64,000 nucleotides of DNA, taken from contig NC_058496.1 in assembly GCF_020382885.2 (NCBI RefSeq), positions 17,526,501 to 17,590,500 of the forward strand, read 5' to 3'. Shown here piece after piece: positions 46,941 through 59,541 of the stretch. Both the position numbers and the translations under genes were made by a program. Each line of letters opens with the position of its first letter. Position 1 is the first letter of the stretch. The stretch is from Scatophagus argus (taxonomy: Eukaryota > Chordata > Actinopteri > Scatophagidae). The notes beneath the pieces were generated by a model. That model was given only the letters and a program-made list of their open reading frames with translations. It was not told the origin of the DNA and made no database searches.

Positions 46941-48673
46941 TCAGCATACCTACAGACAAGATGAGAGCGAGAGAGAGAGAGTGTTCAGGTCATCTTTATG
47001 GCCTTCTGCTTGTATGTACTCAGTTACTGTTTCTATTTCCTTCTTATTTAAGTATTCTCTTCATTTAAAATTTGAGTTAATTAGCAAATAGGTCCAGATG
47101 CACACTTATAACTTACAAATAAAATGAAATCTATCAGACATCACAAACCTGTTCGAGGGTGAATTAATTTAAAACAAAATACAATACAAAATTAAGGTAT
47201 TTCTTAGACTGCAACAGATGCACTAGCTGTAACCAGCATTGTAACATCAGTAGCGAGATTTTTCCAGTTCATTTACCAAGTAGCATTTTGCTGCTTCAAG
47301 AATCTTGCTTTGGTTCAATTGTCATTTTTCAGATGTGTGCTATGTAAATGTAGCATTACCTCATTATATTTAAAAAAAAACAAAAACAAATTAAGGGATT
47401 CAAAATGAAGAAGAAATTGAGTAAATTTACATTTACATTCTACCGCTGTCATTTGTATATACATTATCTTTTCTGTCTTGAACACTGTTCAGCTATTCTT
47501 CATGGTGTATTTTGCAGACAGCACTGGCACATTGTAGTGTAAACACTGTTAATTGGTATCATTATGAAACTAGCACCTCTGATTTTTAGCACATTTTTTT
47601 ATCCGCTGCTGCATCATTTTCTTCATATATATATCACATATCCTGCTGTGGCAGCCATTTTCCCCATCAACCTATTCTTAGTTTTATCATCAACCCCATT
47701 ATTCACCTTCTGGTCTGTCAGCACAGAGCTGCTCTGAAGAGGAGGCAGGTGGCTGTTGAGCAAGGCAGCGCCAGGTCTGTCATGCTCACAGAAGATTGTA
47801 CCATTGATGTAATGGAAGCGATCGCCAGGCATCAGTCTGTTTCTACAGGTGGCACAGCTGAAACACTGCAGAGGAGCAAAGCAAAACAAACGCTCAGAAA
47901 CTGATCAAATTCAGGCCACTAAAACACATTCACATGTGCGTAAAACAAAATACTATAACAGAATTTTGACAGACAGAATGGAAAAAAACATGAAATAAAA
48001 TATAAAACATTGCAGTACAATCTGTTGTAAAAATTTCTTAGAATGTGTCTCAATAAAGATCAATAGTGTATGGGTGTATGGATCTTGGAGGACACAGTTC
48101 CTCTCTCTCCTGATACTGAGGGGACACATCCTCCCGTCTCACTGTCTCTCCCCCACCAAATCCCAGATGTTTCTGTCAAACAAGCAGCAGGAGACAAGGA
48201 GTGCTGATGTGAGAGCTGGGGATTTACCTTGAGGTGGTAAACATTTCCCTGTGCCCTCATCACCATTTCGTTGGCTGGGATTGACTGGCCGCAGGCGCTG
48301 CATGCCCCGCTGTGCCCGAACAGTCTGCAAACACAAAAACACAGGTTGCTCATGCTGTAAGGCCCCCAAAACCCAAAATCAGCAGCTTTGTCCCCTCCTC
48401 CTCCTCCTCCTCCTCCTCCCTCTTTCCTCCTCCTCTGCCACCTTTTACTTCATCTCACCTGATGTAGTCACTCCGACACAGAATCATGCCCCCTTTGCTG
48501 TAGCAGGTGGTGCCAATGTCCCCCAGCTGGGCTTGGCAGCAAGAGCACTTGAGGCAGCGAGTGTGCCAGTAGCGTTCCATGGAGAAGAGCAGAAAGCGGT
48601 CGGCGATCTTCCCCCCGCATCCTGCACACGACCTGGGGGCCGGCGGTAAGCCTGGCGCTTGGCTGTTCACCAT
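46941..48673 (-). CDS. lmo4: LIM domain only 4, transcriptional adaptor
   Basis: Four coding exons rebuilt from splice sites: 48673-48459, 48324-48228, 47865-47707 and 46949-46941, giving 159 residues. The start is MVNSQAPGLPP. LIM1 is at about residues 16-70 (CAGCGGKIADRFLL) and LIM2 at about 80-133 (CSACGQSIP to FCEHD). The end is LTDQK plus VC, as in human LMO4 (DQKVC). LMO4 has no DNA-binding domain. It bridges LDB1/CLIM and partner factors in the nucleus during neural and epithelial development. The last exon supplies only Val-Cys-stop (GTATGCTGA after TTGTCTGTAG), so its 3' UTR continues to about 45950. Which teleost lmo4 paralogue (a or b) this is cannot be decided from one sequence. 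It is somewhat diverged near the N-terminus from human LMO4. Confidence 0.95.
48394..48436. repeat. (CTC)n microsatellite in lmo4 intron
   Basis: CTC/CCT trinucleotide run in the short intron just upstream of the splice donor region of the first coding exon. Confidence 0.9.
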
Positions 48674-48675
48674 GC

Positions 48676-49455
48676 TGCCCTCACAGAAAGAGCACAAAGA
48701 ATAGAGTTTTGACAACTGAGACAGGTGTAACAGCTAGACCCAACTATGTTCAACAGAAAACACTCACTCTGATTCCTGGCGAAATGTCTGAAATAATAAT
48801 CTTAAAGGTCCGATTTTGGCATTAAAATGTTTATTTTAGCTTAAGTTGGAAGATATTCACTTTAATAATGTTAATTACAATAACAAGCAGGAGCTTTTGC
48901 ATTTACAACTATACACACATCAGCTATTTCCACTTGGTCAGACAAACCTACACAGGGCATGACTGATTACATGGTCACTTTAAGAGCTGTAACAGGTTGA
49001 CCTACACACCATAGGCTACTGATACAAGAAAAAACTGTAATATTTCCACTCATAGCTACTCTGTACAGACTAAGCCTTGTCTGTAGCTTTACAGCATGAG
49101 CACATCAAACGTAATCTTAATACTGATTTCACCTGTAAACCGCGGGAATGAATTACAGGCATTTTGTCAGCGGTGTATTTTGAAAGGAAAGGGGAAAAGT
49201 CACCAAATGGGACATTTGGGAAAGTGCCAGCAATGAGACTAAATGTAATACTTAAAGCATTAAAAAATTAGCTTCTCTTTTCCGCTTTTACTATTTTTAA
49301 CTTTACATAGTGTCTAAATTATTTTACCTTAATTGACATGCTGCTTTCAGGATATGTTAGCTTAAAGGAAAGCTTTACCGGTATTTAGAAATGCGCGCGC
49401 GGATGGAAAAAAAGAAAGGAAAAAAAAAAAACAGGAAAAAGAGGAGACATGTTAC
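48676..49455. other. lmo4: First intron of lmo4 (predicted)
   Basis: No coding sequence seen. Near the promoter it contains a GCGCGCGCGG stretch (about 49394) and an A-rich run. Confidence 0.5.
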
Positions 49456-49810
49456 CTTGTCGAACCAAAGGATTCCTCCCGCGGTGAAGTCCGAGAAGAC
49501 AAAAATATATTTACATATATATTCACAAGCACTTAAAGTCGCTTAGAGTTGCAAAACCGCACTCAGAGTTGACATGTTCTGGTCTCCATCGCTTTTCCAG
49601 AAAAAGGCGAAGCGACACAACATTAAGCCCGGGACAGCACGGTGGTGATAATAGTTGAGCAAACTCTCCTCGACATCCAGCTCCGAAGACAGATAACTAC
49701 ATGTAATTGTGACGGAGTGACATGACGCAGCCTCCCTTCTTCTCCTCTCTGATAGCTGTCTGTCTGTCAACATGCGTTCATCTGTTACTAACGCTTTTAA
49801 CAGCGACACT
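49456..49810 (-). other. lmo4: lmo4 5' untranslated exon (predicted)
   Basis: Ends at a good donor (GACAAG then GTAACA, boundary at 49456) and begins about 25-30 bases below the TATA-like box. The next acceptor (GAGGGCAG) lies one base before the start codon at 48673. The exon contains a 76-codon upstream reading frame, 49773-49543. The 5' edge is estimated. Confidence 0.6.
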
Positions 49811-49834
49811 ATTCATCAAATTGCGCAAGGGGCT

Positions 49835-49886
49835 ATTTAAATTGCCAAGAGAAGACGCAGCCAAAATGAAGCTCGCAGCAGCCAAT
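49835..49886 (-). promoter_or_regulatory. lmo4: Predicted lmo4 promoter: TATA-like box and inverted CCAAT box
   Basis: ATTTAAAT at 49835-49842 and, on the minus strand, ATTGG (NF-Y/CCAAT) at 49882-49886, about 40 bases apart and in the correct order for transcription to the left. The surrounding sequence is GC-richer than average with several CpGs. Confidence 0.5.
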
Positions 49887-49899
49887 CGGAGAGCAGAGG

Positions 49900-50699
49900 G
49901 GCGTGTCCGCAGTCAAAATGATTTATGGGTTTATAGTGGCCTATTGATATGCACATTCACAACCCTTAAGATCCGAGTGTGTGTGTGCGCTACTGACCTG
50001 TCAAATAGCAATGACAACAAATTACTGGTACGGTACGTTTTATTTTGTTTTACATGTTTGTAGATCATACCTTTGAGACTTGGAAAAAGTGTAGGAAGAA
50101 ATGTGTTCGAAAAGCATTTCCATAATTGCCCCAAATCTCTTTATTAATTATAAATATAAATTTTATAAATCAATTTGTTCACTTATCTTTATTATCTTAT
50201 TTTGTTTATTGTATCTTATCTCAATTCCGTAAGATTTTAGAGGTTCATTTTTTTTCACTGATTTCATAACAGCACACCACACATTCTTAATAAAGGATGT
50301 AATTTATTGGTGTTGTGTGTGAGTGTGTGCATGCTCGTCTCAATATTTTATCCTTCTATTATATTTATTTATTTGGTGAAGTAAAATGAAGGCAAAGAAA
50401 ACAATAAAGTCAATCCCACTTCCACACACTGGCCAGGTACAACACTCTTGATCTTTTTTCCCCTCCTCCCTCCTCCAGAAAAGTTAAAATAGAAATGCTG
50501 AAAATGATGGGATACAGATTCACTGTTCACTGTTGCTCGAGGACACTTGAGCAGGGCAGAATAGGTCTTAGTCAATACTTTATGGCACAGGTCAGTACTT
50601 CAACCTGCCACTTTCCTGTACTTCCAGTTGAGTTCCAGTAGAGGACAGCATCCTATAAGGTTGCGAGGAGCTGCCACCCAGGTTTATTGTCCGGATTGA
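49900..50699. other. Gene-free stretch upstream of lmo4
   Basis: AT-rich, with nothing recognised beyond the promoter. Confidence 0.45.
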
Positions 50700-50866
50700 A
50701 TCAAATGAACATCCATCCATCCATTTTCTATACCTCTTATCCGTCAGGGTCACAGGGGGGTTGGAGCCTATCCCAGCTGATTACGGGCGAGAGGCGGGGT
50801 ACACCCTGGACTGGTCGCCAGTCAATCGCAGGGCCAACACACAAAGACAGACATAGGCTGTCCAAT
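50700..50866 (+). mobile_element. Teleost LINE 3'-end repeat (ATCCATCCATCC type)
   Basis: ATCCATCCATCCATTTTCTA, TACCTCTTATCCGTCAGG, GGAGCCTATCCCAGCTGA and GGCGGGGTACACCCTGGA are hallmark blocks of a very abundant teleost non-LTR 3' end. A detached 26-bp piece of the same repeat lies at 50969-50994. Confidence 0.8.
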
Positions 50867-51974
50867 TCTGTTTTGTCTTTAAATTAACTTTCTAAAATTG
50901 AATGTTATATGACCACTTAAGGACAACGATGATGATGCCTTTGCATAATCGCTTATCATTTAGGCAGGCTGGTCGCCAGTCAATCGCAGGGCCATTAATG
51001 TTAATGTTTGTACAATACATTTACTCCTGTTGCTTTAACAAAGTCATAACAAAGTCTGTGTACTTATAGTGTTTTCAAAAATTGTTCATTTGACCATTAT
51101 AAAACTTCTAGTACTTTTCAATGATATCTGTTACAGTGTAAAAACAACAGTCACATGAGAAACAATGTGGAAATGGAACAAAAGGAAAGAAGCCAAATCA
51201 GCAGCTGCAGCAGCAAGAAAGCTGCTGGTGTGTGTGTGTGGCTGCAGGGGAGAACTCCAGACAGCACCATATCCACAGAGGAGACATGTTTGATGTATGT
51301 GTGAGGGTGTTGTTTTTGTTGTTGTTGTTGGTATTTTATTTTGTTTTTTATTTGTTTTGTTTTTGTTTTTCCAGGATCGCTGAGGCATGACCTGCTTCAC
51401 CCTGCCTCTGTTTGGCTTACTCGCTCCTGAACCTAAACCAGCCAACAAATTACTAGCCAGTGTCATCCTTTGTCGTGATTTGCACTGTCAAAGCTGTGCT
51501 TGTGGAGTTTATTATGTAAATATATAAAAATTAAAATAAGTTTGTACCACTGTCTGTCATTTTTGGTGTTTTATTCAGCTACTGATTCTAAGAAGAGTCA
51601 GGTTTTTAAACTTATGCAGCTTGATATTGCTTGTTGCACTCAATGTGATGTTGACAGACTTACTGATTAATAAATAAGTAATCAATAAATCAATAATAAG
51701 TAATCAATAAATCATCAGTAAGTGATAACTGGTAATCAGAGTATAGGTTGCAAAGTGTTTGGACAGAGGGCTTGGTGCCATAATGTTGTCCAGTGTATAT
51801 ACTGAAATTTACTGACATTTATTTTAAAGCCTAAAGGTCATCTTCAGATTAACACCTGTGTAATACATCATCACATAACACCATTTACATTTTTACACAA
51901 GGACTTTTACTCGACTATAACCTTCTACTGCTGCACCATTGAGAGCATCTTACCTACTGCTATTTTAGACCGGA
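50867..51974. other. Gene-free stretch
   Basis: Contains a TTG-rich low-complexity run (about 51308-51370) and short tandem AATCAATAAAT-type repeats at about 51665-51725. No gene. Confidence 0.5.
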
Positions 51975-52130
51975 AATTGCTGCAGTGAATATTCACTGGT
52001 TCCCCACTCCACCAGCATCATCAGGGACGCATCTCATGACGACTACAGACTATTTGCGTTCCTCTCCTCTGGGAGACACTATAAGACCAGGACCGGTAGG
52101 CACAGAAGCAGCTTCTGAACTCTCCCCACC
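51975..52130 (+). mobile_element. LINE ORF2 C-terminal fragment
   Basis: One frame reads RDASHDDYRLFAFLSSG, RHYKTRTGRHRSSF and a stop, matching the DPSHP...LLPSGRRYR...RTNR...SFFP ending of teleost LINE ORF2. Only the last 40 or so codons remain. Confidence 0.7.
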
Positions 52131-55100
52131 TTAGATACCTCCCCAAAGTTAATGACGTGCACATCCGCCTCATCTGTGCAAATGTTAGCATGGTAACACA
52201 AAAAATTAAGACAGGAACCATGATCCAGATTATACCTGCTAAACATCATCGTGTCAGCACTGCAATTGAGATGCTACAGGCTTTTGTAACACATTAGACC
52301 AGTTTTGCATAGCATCCAATTTCCTGGAATCTCTTTGGTCACTGGCACATCAGTAGTAAGTGATATCTGCAGTATAACAGATGATGTGAAGCAGGGGAGC
52401 AACAGGAGTGGACGAGCACTTGATGCCTGTAGTAGCAGCTGCAGCAGCAGGAGCAGTTGTACTATAAACAATGGTAGTAATAGTTTTAGGACTGGTGGTC
52501 CTTTGAATCAGTTCTGACGTCACAGTGTTTACTTGACTGTGAACTCTCAGTCTAAACAGGATCCCTTGTGTAAATATTGACTTAAGATCTATTAAAGATG
52601 CTAGAAATGACACTTGCTTACACGCAAATGAGGATGAGTCATGTCCCATGCATTTGTTTTCAGCACAACAAGCCAATAACAACTCAGATGGAGACAAGTG
52701 TTATTAACCCACGTTGTGTAGAAGAGGAACCACTTTGACACACTTCTTCAGAGTGTATTGTGGGGTGGGGATGGAGGGATTTCCTCTGCTGCGGTTGGTG
52801 TGGCCTCCCAGGCCAGCTTCCACTCTCTGAGCCCTAGTTGATTTCCGACATATTTCCTGTTCCTTTGTCAATGTTATGCTGAAAGTCACAGCTCTTTGTG
52901 AGGCTGGACAACACCTGTAACTTCCAGACTGGGTTCCCTGCCAATATATACCACTGGGGTGCATCACAGCCTCCCAGGCTGACAAGATAATCACATTTAT
53001 GAAGCCCCTCACTGTGATGTAGAGAGATCCTTCCATCTGAGGCTTTGTTTTCTCCCCGTTGAGGGTAAGCACCTTAGTGCCATCCAAGTTTCATGGTATT
53101 AGTATAGAAATAAGTGAGGTCAAAGGTTTGTCATGGAGTTTGGAGTGATATGGTGCAGAAAAGAAAAGTCAGCAAGCTACTCATTTCACAGTGAAAAACT
53201 ATGATTCTTTACACTAATGATAGCAATGTCTTTTTCCAGTTTGTTTAACTCCTTAACTAAAGTATATGGTATGAAATGATCAGGTATTGAAAGAGCTAGT
53301 TATTGAAACTCATTGAATAACTCCAAAAATTATAAACCATAGTCAAGAAGTCTGTCAGTGGGCTGTGGCAGGCCAACCTTAAGCCACAGTAACACCACAA
53401 AGTGATATTTGGCCGTCTTTTTGGAATAGGTGAGGCTGGAAGCTCGGTAATGTTATGACTACTTGCAGCACTAGTTGGTGAACTGCTGGTGAGCTAACAT
53501 CATTGAATAAAAATGTAATGAAGTAGTCTAAGAAAATAAACACTGTACATATAAAGAAATGTTTAAAGGGATCCTTGTATCTGCTGACAATCACTTTACA
53601 GTGTTGAAGCTATCTATTAAATTCTTTTATACATTTCTTATAAATGCTCAGTTTGGGGATTGATGTAAAGCTTTGTTCTTTCTTTTTCATTTATGTAATG
53701 TATCTGTTCAGTCTGGGTGCTTTTGTTGGCGATGTGAACCATGAAGTTTGGTAACACTTTGTATGACAGACCTAATAACGTTCTAGAATGGACCTTATAA
53801 ATAACTATATTTAGTAATGAAATCTCCCTTTAATTCCATTCAATTTCTAGAGTCCACTGTCCACAACAGGACTGAACTTGGAAAAATCTAAAATGTGGCT
53901 CTCAGTGAGGTCACAGGAAAATTACTGGAAAGAACGTAATTCAACATATAAAGCTTTTCAAATAATACATTTATATTTCTTTCTTCCTCCAGTAATTGAT
54001 ATAACTTTGACATATCAAGATAACTGACAAACCTTTCTAGGGAATTCGTCTGAGCACCACAGCATACTGTCAAACTATAAGGTTGTGCTGAGTCAATCGC
54101 TGAGCCTTAGTGAAAGTAGAGTTCATAGTGCCATGAAATTCACTAAAATGAGAGAATGACTCTGAAACAAATGAGCCGTCAAATGTTGTCATGGGACACC
54201 AGCTTTCGTGTACAACAACTCTACAAGAAGAATAATTTCCCTGAATTTACACCAACCGAACAGCCAGCAGGCAAACATCATCATCAAAGGTAATGCTGAG
54301 CAGTCAGAGTCAAATGGGAACCAGTGGCGCCATCAGTGACGATAGCAGATAGTAAGGAAGTCTCCATGGTGAGCTGGTATGCCATTTGTGTTTTTTGGTT
54401 CCTGTCTGTCATTCGAGTGGTGAAAAAAACTCAGCCTGGTGAGGCAGAAGATGCAGAAGAGGTTTCTAATAGAATTAATAAAATAGAGTTTAAGATAAAA
54501 TGCCCCATACAAAAGTACCAGCATTTGATCCAGTCAGACCACCCATGATCAAAAGTATGGAACACAAAGGATGTGTAGATGACAATACTGACAAAGACTT
54601 TAACAGAAAGCAGACATAAGAGGTTCATTTATATAACACATCGCACTGGTAGCAAGGCACTATGTTTCATTATGAGATGAGCTTCAGAAATTCAAAGCCC
54701 TGTGATAAAGAGTCCTAATAGTTTCAGCCTTACTGACATTACATTAACACTCTCCAAAGAATGAACCCTTCCATTTTTTGACACTTTCCTCTAGCAACAC
54801 CCTCGGCTTGAGGAAAGTTCTGTTGAAGTGTTGATCCAACCACACCAAATAGAGGCTGGAGAATTGGTACAGGTGAAAGCCAAAGCGGTACATTCTCTCA
54901 GAAGGAGGCAGAAGTCAGGGTGAGGAATTTAGTAATCCTTTGTAATGTTTGTGCTCCAGAGCCAGTTTGAGTATTGTGTAAGTCCATGAGACAAAATGAA
55001 TGTGGAGCACTGGCTGAAAATGGGTACTGAGAAGCTCTTTGGTAAGACACTGAAGATGAAAACAACTGAAAAAAATAACTTAAGGGTGACCATTTAATTT

Positions 55101-55485
55101 ATTTCATGTTTATTTGTACAGTATATGGACAAGCATGTATCCATGACACACATCACAACACTGATAGCCTAAGTTAATTTTCAGCTCCTGTCACTTGCCC
55201 CCATTCCTGTGGTGTACATTGGTGTACACAGCATGTATATTGACTGACTGAACTGAATATTTCAAAGTAAAATAAAACATTTAATTATCTTTTGGACATT
55301 CAACATGTCAAACAAAATTTTTTAGTTCTTGTTGGGCCCTCTTGTTGAACTTATGTTATCAGCATAATCCTGACTTTTTCATTTGAGATACGAGGTCCTT
55401 TTAAAATTTTACCCCACATAGTTATATGTGGACAAGTGTTTTATTTTTCATTTCTCCGGGAAGTTGACATTTTTGGTTGATAATT
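52131..55485. other. Gene-free stretch
   Basis: No exon or clear repeat. Open frames on both strands here are short and lack family signatures. Confidence 0.5.
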
Positions 55486-57949
55486 GCAGCCAGTCAAATG
55501 GCACCGTCGGAGATGCGTTACGCAGAATTGCTGAGCAGGTAGTTCTACCTGTGCTTACATGTAGCTCCTCTGGTACAACAATGACTACTGAGAATAGACA
55601 CAGTTGGCATCCACGAAAGACTGGAAGGAAGCCAGGGAAGACTGCCTGATGACAGGAAAGACTGCACCTGGGGTGAAAGGGCCAGTTACCCTCCCCACAC
55701 GTCCGAGTAACACAGAATATTTTGACACTCGAACTAACTACAAGCAGGACAAGAAGAAAACAGTCCGAAGGTCCAACATTATGGAAGATGGACCACAAAG
55801 GACGGATAACCCCATAACGGCAGATTTGAGATAGACAAAGGACCAAAGGATCCAGAGGAAATGTAGCTGTGGGTGGTCCAAGGTAACAACGTACTTGGGC
55901 TTGTGCATACACCAGGGAAAGTCAAAATGTGGCAGAATCCAACAGCTGCAGGCTTGCACTGTACCAGCAGGTCAGACAAGGAGGTTTCACAGCCAGGTTG
56001 AGCACCACAGAACTAGTGATCCCCAACTCTGTGGTTAGATCAGGAGAGCAACAGCAGCCTTCCCAGCAAACCCCACAACAACAGGACACCCCAAAGCAGA
56101 CCCACATCTCAGGCACAGAACCTGCAAGAGAATCGCAGGAGAAGCACAGTCAGAAACCCAAAGACAAGTGGCCCAAAACCAGTGACAAAACTGAACATCC
56201 TTTACCACCTCATCCACAAAGAAGGTAGAAACTGCTTTGGAGTCATGCCCCAAAAGAGCAACGGTCCGCCACAGATTGGAAAGAGAGAAAGGGAAATCCT
56301 TCAGCTGGTTAAGGAATGACGGCTTCTGAGAAAATCATGGAGGAGAGCTGAGCCCCATGAAAAAGAAGGCCTGAAATAGCTGTGGAACACCATCAAACAA
56401 ATAAATCAAGCCCATGAAATCACGCAATCTGCTTCTGTGGACGGTGAAAGGATTCCCCTGGTTGTGGAAGAACCAGCGCAAAGTCTCGGAAGGTTATACA
56501 TGGCTAATCTCTCTGACAAGCGAATGGTCTCAGCTGTCACAACCCAACTGGCCTTCATAAAATCAATCAGTGCTTCCTGCCAGGAAAATTCAAGGTTTGG
56601 TGCTACCAGTTCACCTTACACAAAAGGCCACTGAAGCTATGTGACATCACCATGACATCAGTCATGGAAGAAAAGGCCAATACATCCACTTACATCCAGA
56701 AATGGCACGGCCTCCCCCGCTGCCTCTCCAATGCAGCACTCTTTGGCAGTAACATGCTACAACTCCCACTCCAATCAATCAGCTTGGGCTACAAGGAGGA
56801 GAAGTTGAGGCTCTTTTTGGAGCTAAGAGACTCACCAGACCCGTCCATCCAAAATGCAAACATACAAGTCCAGACTGGACGAAAGTGGAATGTAGCTCAA
56901 GCAGTAGACATGGCCACAGAGAGGCTGAAACACCAGGAGATTGTGGGCTTGGCAGAGCTGGCTTAGGATAGGGAGCACCACTGCCCAGGTGGTCCAAAGC
57001 CACAAAGAAGGAGAGAAAAGATCTCATGATCTCCGAGGTGACCAAAATGAATGAGGAGCATTACAAAGTCACAGCCGTGAGCCAACAACAGCAAGGCAAA
57101 TGATCCACTTGGGAAGCCGTGACCAACAGGACCATCACCTTGGTGGATATGTGGAGCACTGCCCAAGGCTGAGCTTCCTCAGCAGGGCCACTTATGACAC
57201 ATTCGCCCCCTTAACCTCTACACCTGGTGCGGCTCAGAAGAACGTTGTTACCTCTGAAGCTCACGAAACCCAGACACCAAGCACATCTTCATCTTCTGTG
57301 CAAGCTGGCTGAGCTGCTGGCGACGTACAGGCTGGAGGTAGACCATGCCAGCGTCAGATCATCCCAGGGATGGATCCAGTTCGTCAGGCAGGGGCAGCAC
57401 AGGGCAGCAACAGCACAAGGTTCACCTTGTTCTCCCTGGAGGGTGAGTGGCAATTGGCAGCTGATCTAGGACAGCAGATGAAATTTCCTACCGAGATCAC
57501 CAGTTCACCCCTTCGCCCTGACATAGTTCTCTGGTCAGCACCTGCCAGAATAGTTGTCCTGGTTGAGCTGACTGTCCCATGGGAGGAGGAGATGGAGGCA
57601 GGCCTCGCTGCTGCATGCTTTCAGGTTGGCTGAAGGGCTCTCACATTCCCGGTGGAAGTCGGGTGCAGGGGCTTCATTGGTAGAACCGAGCACTGCAAGA
57701 CCTAGCTCAAGAGGCAGAGCAAGGAAGTTTCTGGCTCCGGAGGGAAGTACAAGGCGTGGGGGAGAGAGAGATCCTAAGGCAGGCTGCAGGGAGCGGTAAG
57801 GAGACACCCCTCTCACTGCTCCGGGATTAAAGGAGCAAAATACCTATGAAGGGTGGCTCCCAGCTGACAACCCTGCAACCAGGCAAACGGCAACATTGGA
57901 GGTGCATCAGGCACAAATGCTGAGCAAGTAGTTCTACCTGTGCTTACAT
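55486..57949 (+). mobile_element. Decayed R2/NeSL-like non-LTR retrotransposon lacking the RT core
   Basis: Plus-strand fragments appear in the order expected for a teleost LINE with a restriction-like endonuclease. First comes RQGGFTARLST with a Gln/Pro-rich segment (55929-56228), then KSNGPPQIGKREREILQLVK (56240-56310). A post-RT piece follows: KFKVWCYQFTLHKRP, then KWHGLPRCLSNAALFGSNM and TGRKWNVAQAV (56590-56966). Last is an endonuclease-like piece, RPDIVLWSAPARIVVLVELT with PWEE (57515-57600) and FPVEVGCRGF. The catalytic reverse-transcriptase section is missing between about 56400 and 56440, and there are several stops and frameshifts. The stretch is bounded by 75-bp direct repeats (55486-55560 and 57875-57949). 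The clade is assigned from memory of related fish proteins. Confidence 0.7.
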
Positions 57950-58099
57950 CTTTGAAATTTGATTCAGATCTTGATCTCCCCTTCAAGATGAATTGCAAGA
58001 ACTTTAGTTCCCTGCCCTGTCTTTAGACAGCCACATCATGTCAAAATTTACATTTGTTCATTTCCTCTGTTTAATTTACTTAATGAAAACAATGAAAAC

Positions 58100-58180
58100 C
58101 TGCAAACTACGCTAACGACATTCCCATCAGCCTGTTAAACATCAGCATGTTACATTAGCATTGCTGAAGTTAACTGAAGG
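58100..58180 (-). repeat. Interspersed repeat, GTTAGCATGCTAAC-rich family, copy 3
   Basis: GACATTCCCATCAGCCTG, AACATCAGCATGTTA and ACATTAGCATTGCTGAAGTT fit the same teleost family as 21930-22120, in reverse orientation. Confidence 0.5.
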
Positions 58181-58666
58181 CTGGAGTTATTATTTAGCTC
58201 AACGTCAAAGTCAAAAAGTCAAAGTCAAAGTACAACTTCACAGAGCCAATCGCATAACTATGGAAACTTCAGCTGAAAAATTACTTACAATTAGAATTAC
58301 AGAGAAACACACTACAGGAACACAGTAGGGATGAAAATCAAAAATCAAAAAGAGGAAAATGGTGAATGATTATTCCCCTGGGTATGGTGGCTTTTGCAGG
58401 CCGATGAAGTTATTCATAGCAGCAGCAGCAGCTTTGGAGAAAGAGCTTTTGTGAACAAAAAGTGCAAAGCTCATATTTCTGAGTAAATGGACTACTCAGT
58501 GAGTTTCCTACGACATAGAATCTAAAAGATACAAATGTTACTCAGGGTTACTTAAATCTTCTTTTCTTTAAATGAATTTGCAAATGGAGAGCTGCAGATT
58601 TCAGAGAACAACTGCAGAGCATTTTGATATATTCAAACATTGAGACACTATACAGGCTGATATATT

Positions 58667-58672
58667 TTTATT
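58667..58672 (-). terminator. Candidate polyadenylation signal of the CCN gene
   Basis: AATAAA on the minus strand about 870 bases after the stop codon. A long 3' UTR with AU-rich elements is usual for immediate-early CCN genes. Confidence 0.4.
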
Positions 58673-59541
58673 TAATGTACAGGTGTTTATAGACAAAGAT
58701 ACTCAATGGACATGTGTAACTTGTCTTAAATATACAGCATCAATTTCATCCCTCAAATGAAGCAATATATGTACAATGTGAAAGACACACACACAAAACT
58801 TAAAATAAAATCACACCCCGAAAAATGAGGTGATCCTAGAATTCACCACTCCACAGCTAAGAGTGAAGTCTATGCATTAATCTGTATACTGTAGTAGCAT
58901 AATGAGCACATTCTCTGTAAACTCTCTCTCGTGAAAGTTTGTCAGTCTTCAAACAGACCAACACAACTTCACCTACATACACACACACTAATGAAGTCCA
59001 TAATCAGTACATGTGTAGGAAATGTTCTATCACAGGATAGGCAATAATAGACACAGTCCCTATAGTCACTAATGAATATTTCTTATGCCATCTAATTCTT
59101 TCTCATTGATTTAAAATGTGTGTCCATAATTCTCATCACTTCTCACAAAATGACTGTTACTGGTCCGAACAACCTTCCTCCTGTATGACAAATTGTCACG
59201 TCAACCTCTGTGGAGAGGACAAAATAAATAAGAAGTTTTAAGTAAAAGCTCTGCCAACAGTCAAACAAGTCTAACACTGCAGTGTGTTGTCCTAAGAGCT
59301 GCCCTTGTGCTAGAGAGGTAACACACCTCTAGTGTGGACAAAGTGATGTCATTGTGGCAAGAAGCTTAAAGTGCAAGCGAGAGTATTGCCTCTTTTTTTT
59401 CTTGGGGAGAGGGGGGGGGTTATGTCGGCAGGAGGTCACCCAGCTGACACATGACGGCAGTTGGTTTGGGGACGGGAAGAGTGGAAGGTGCAGAGTCTTT
59501 GCCCAGTGTGCCAGCCCAAGGCTGGGCACAATGAGTCAGCT

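Noticed and set aside
55448-55912. 154-codon minus-strand frame, with a related frame at 57813-57998
   Set aside because: Similarity between the two comes from the 75-bp direct repeat of the retroelement, read antisense. Plus-strand fragments explain the region better.
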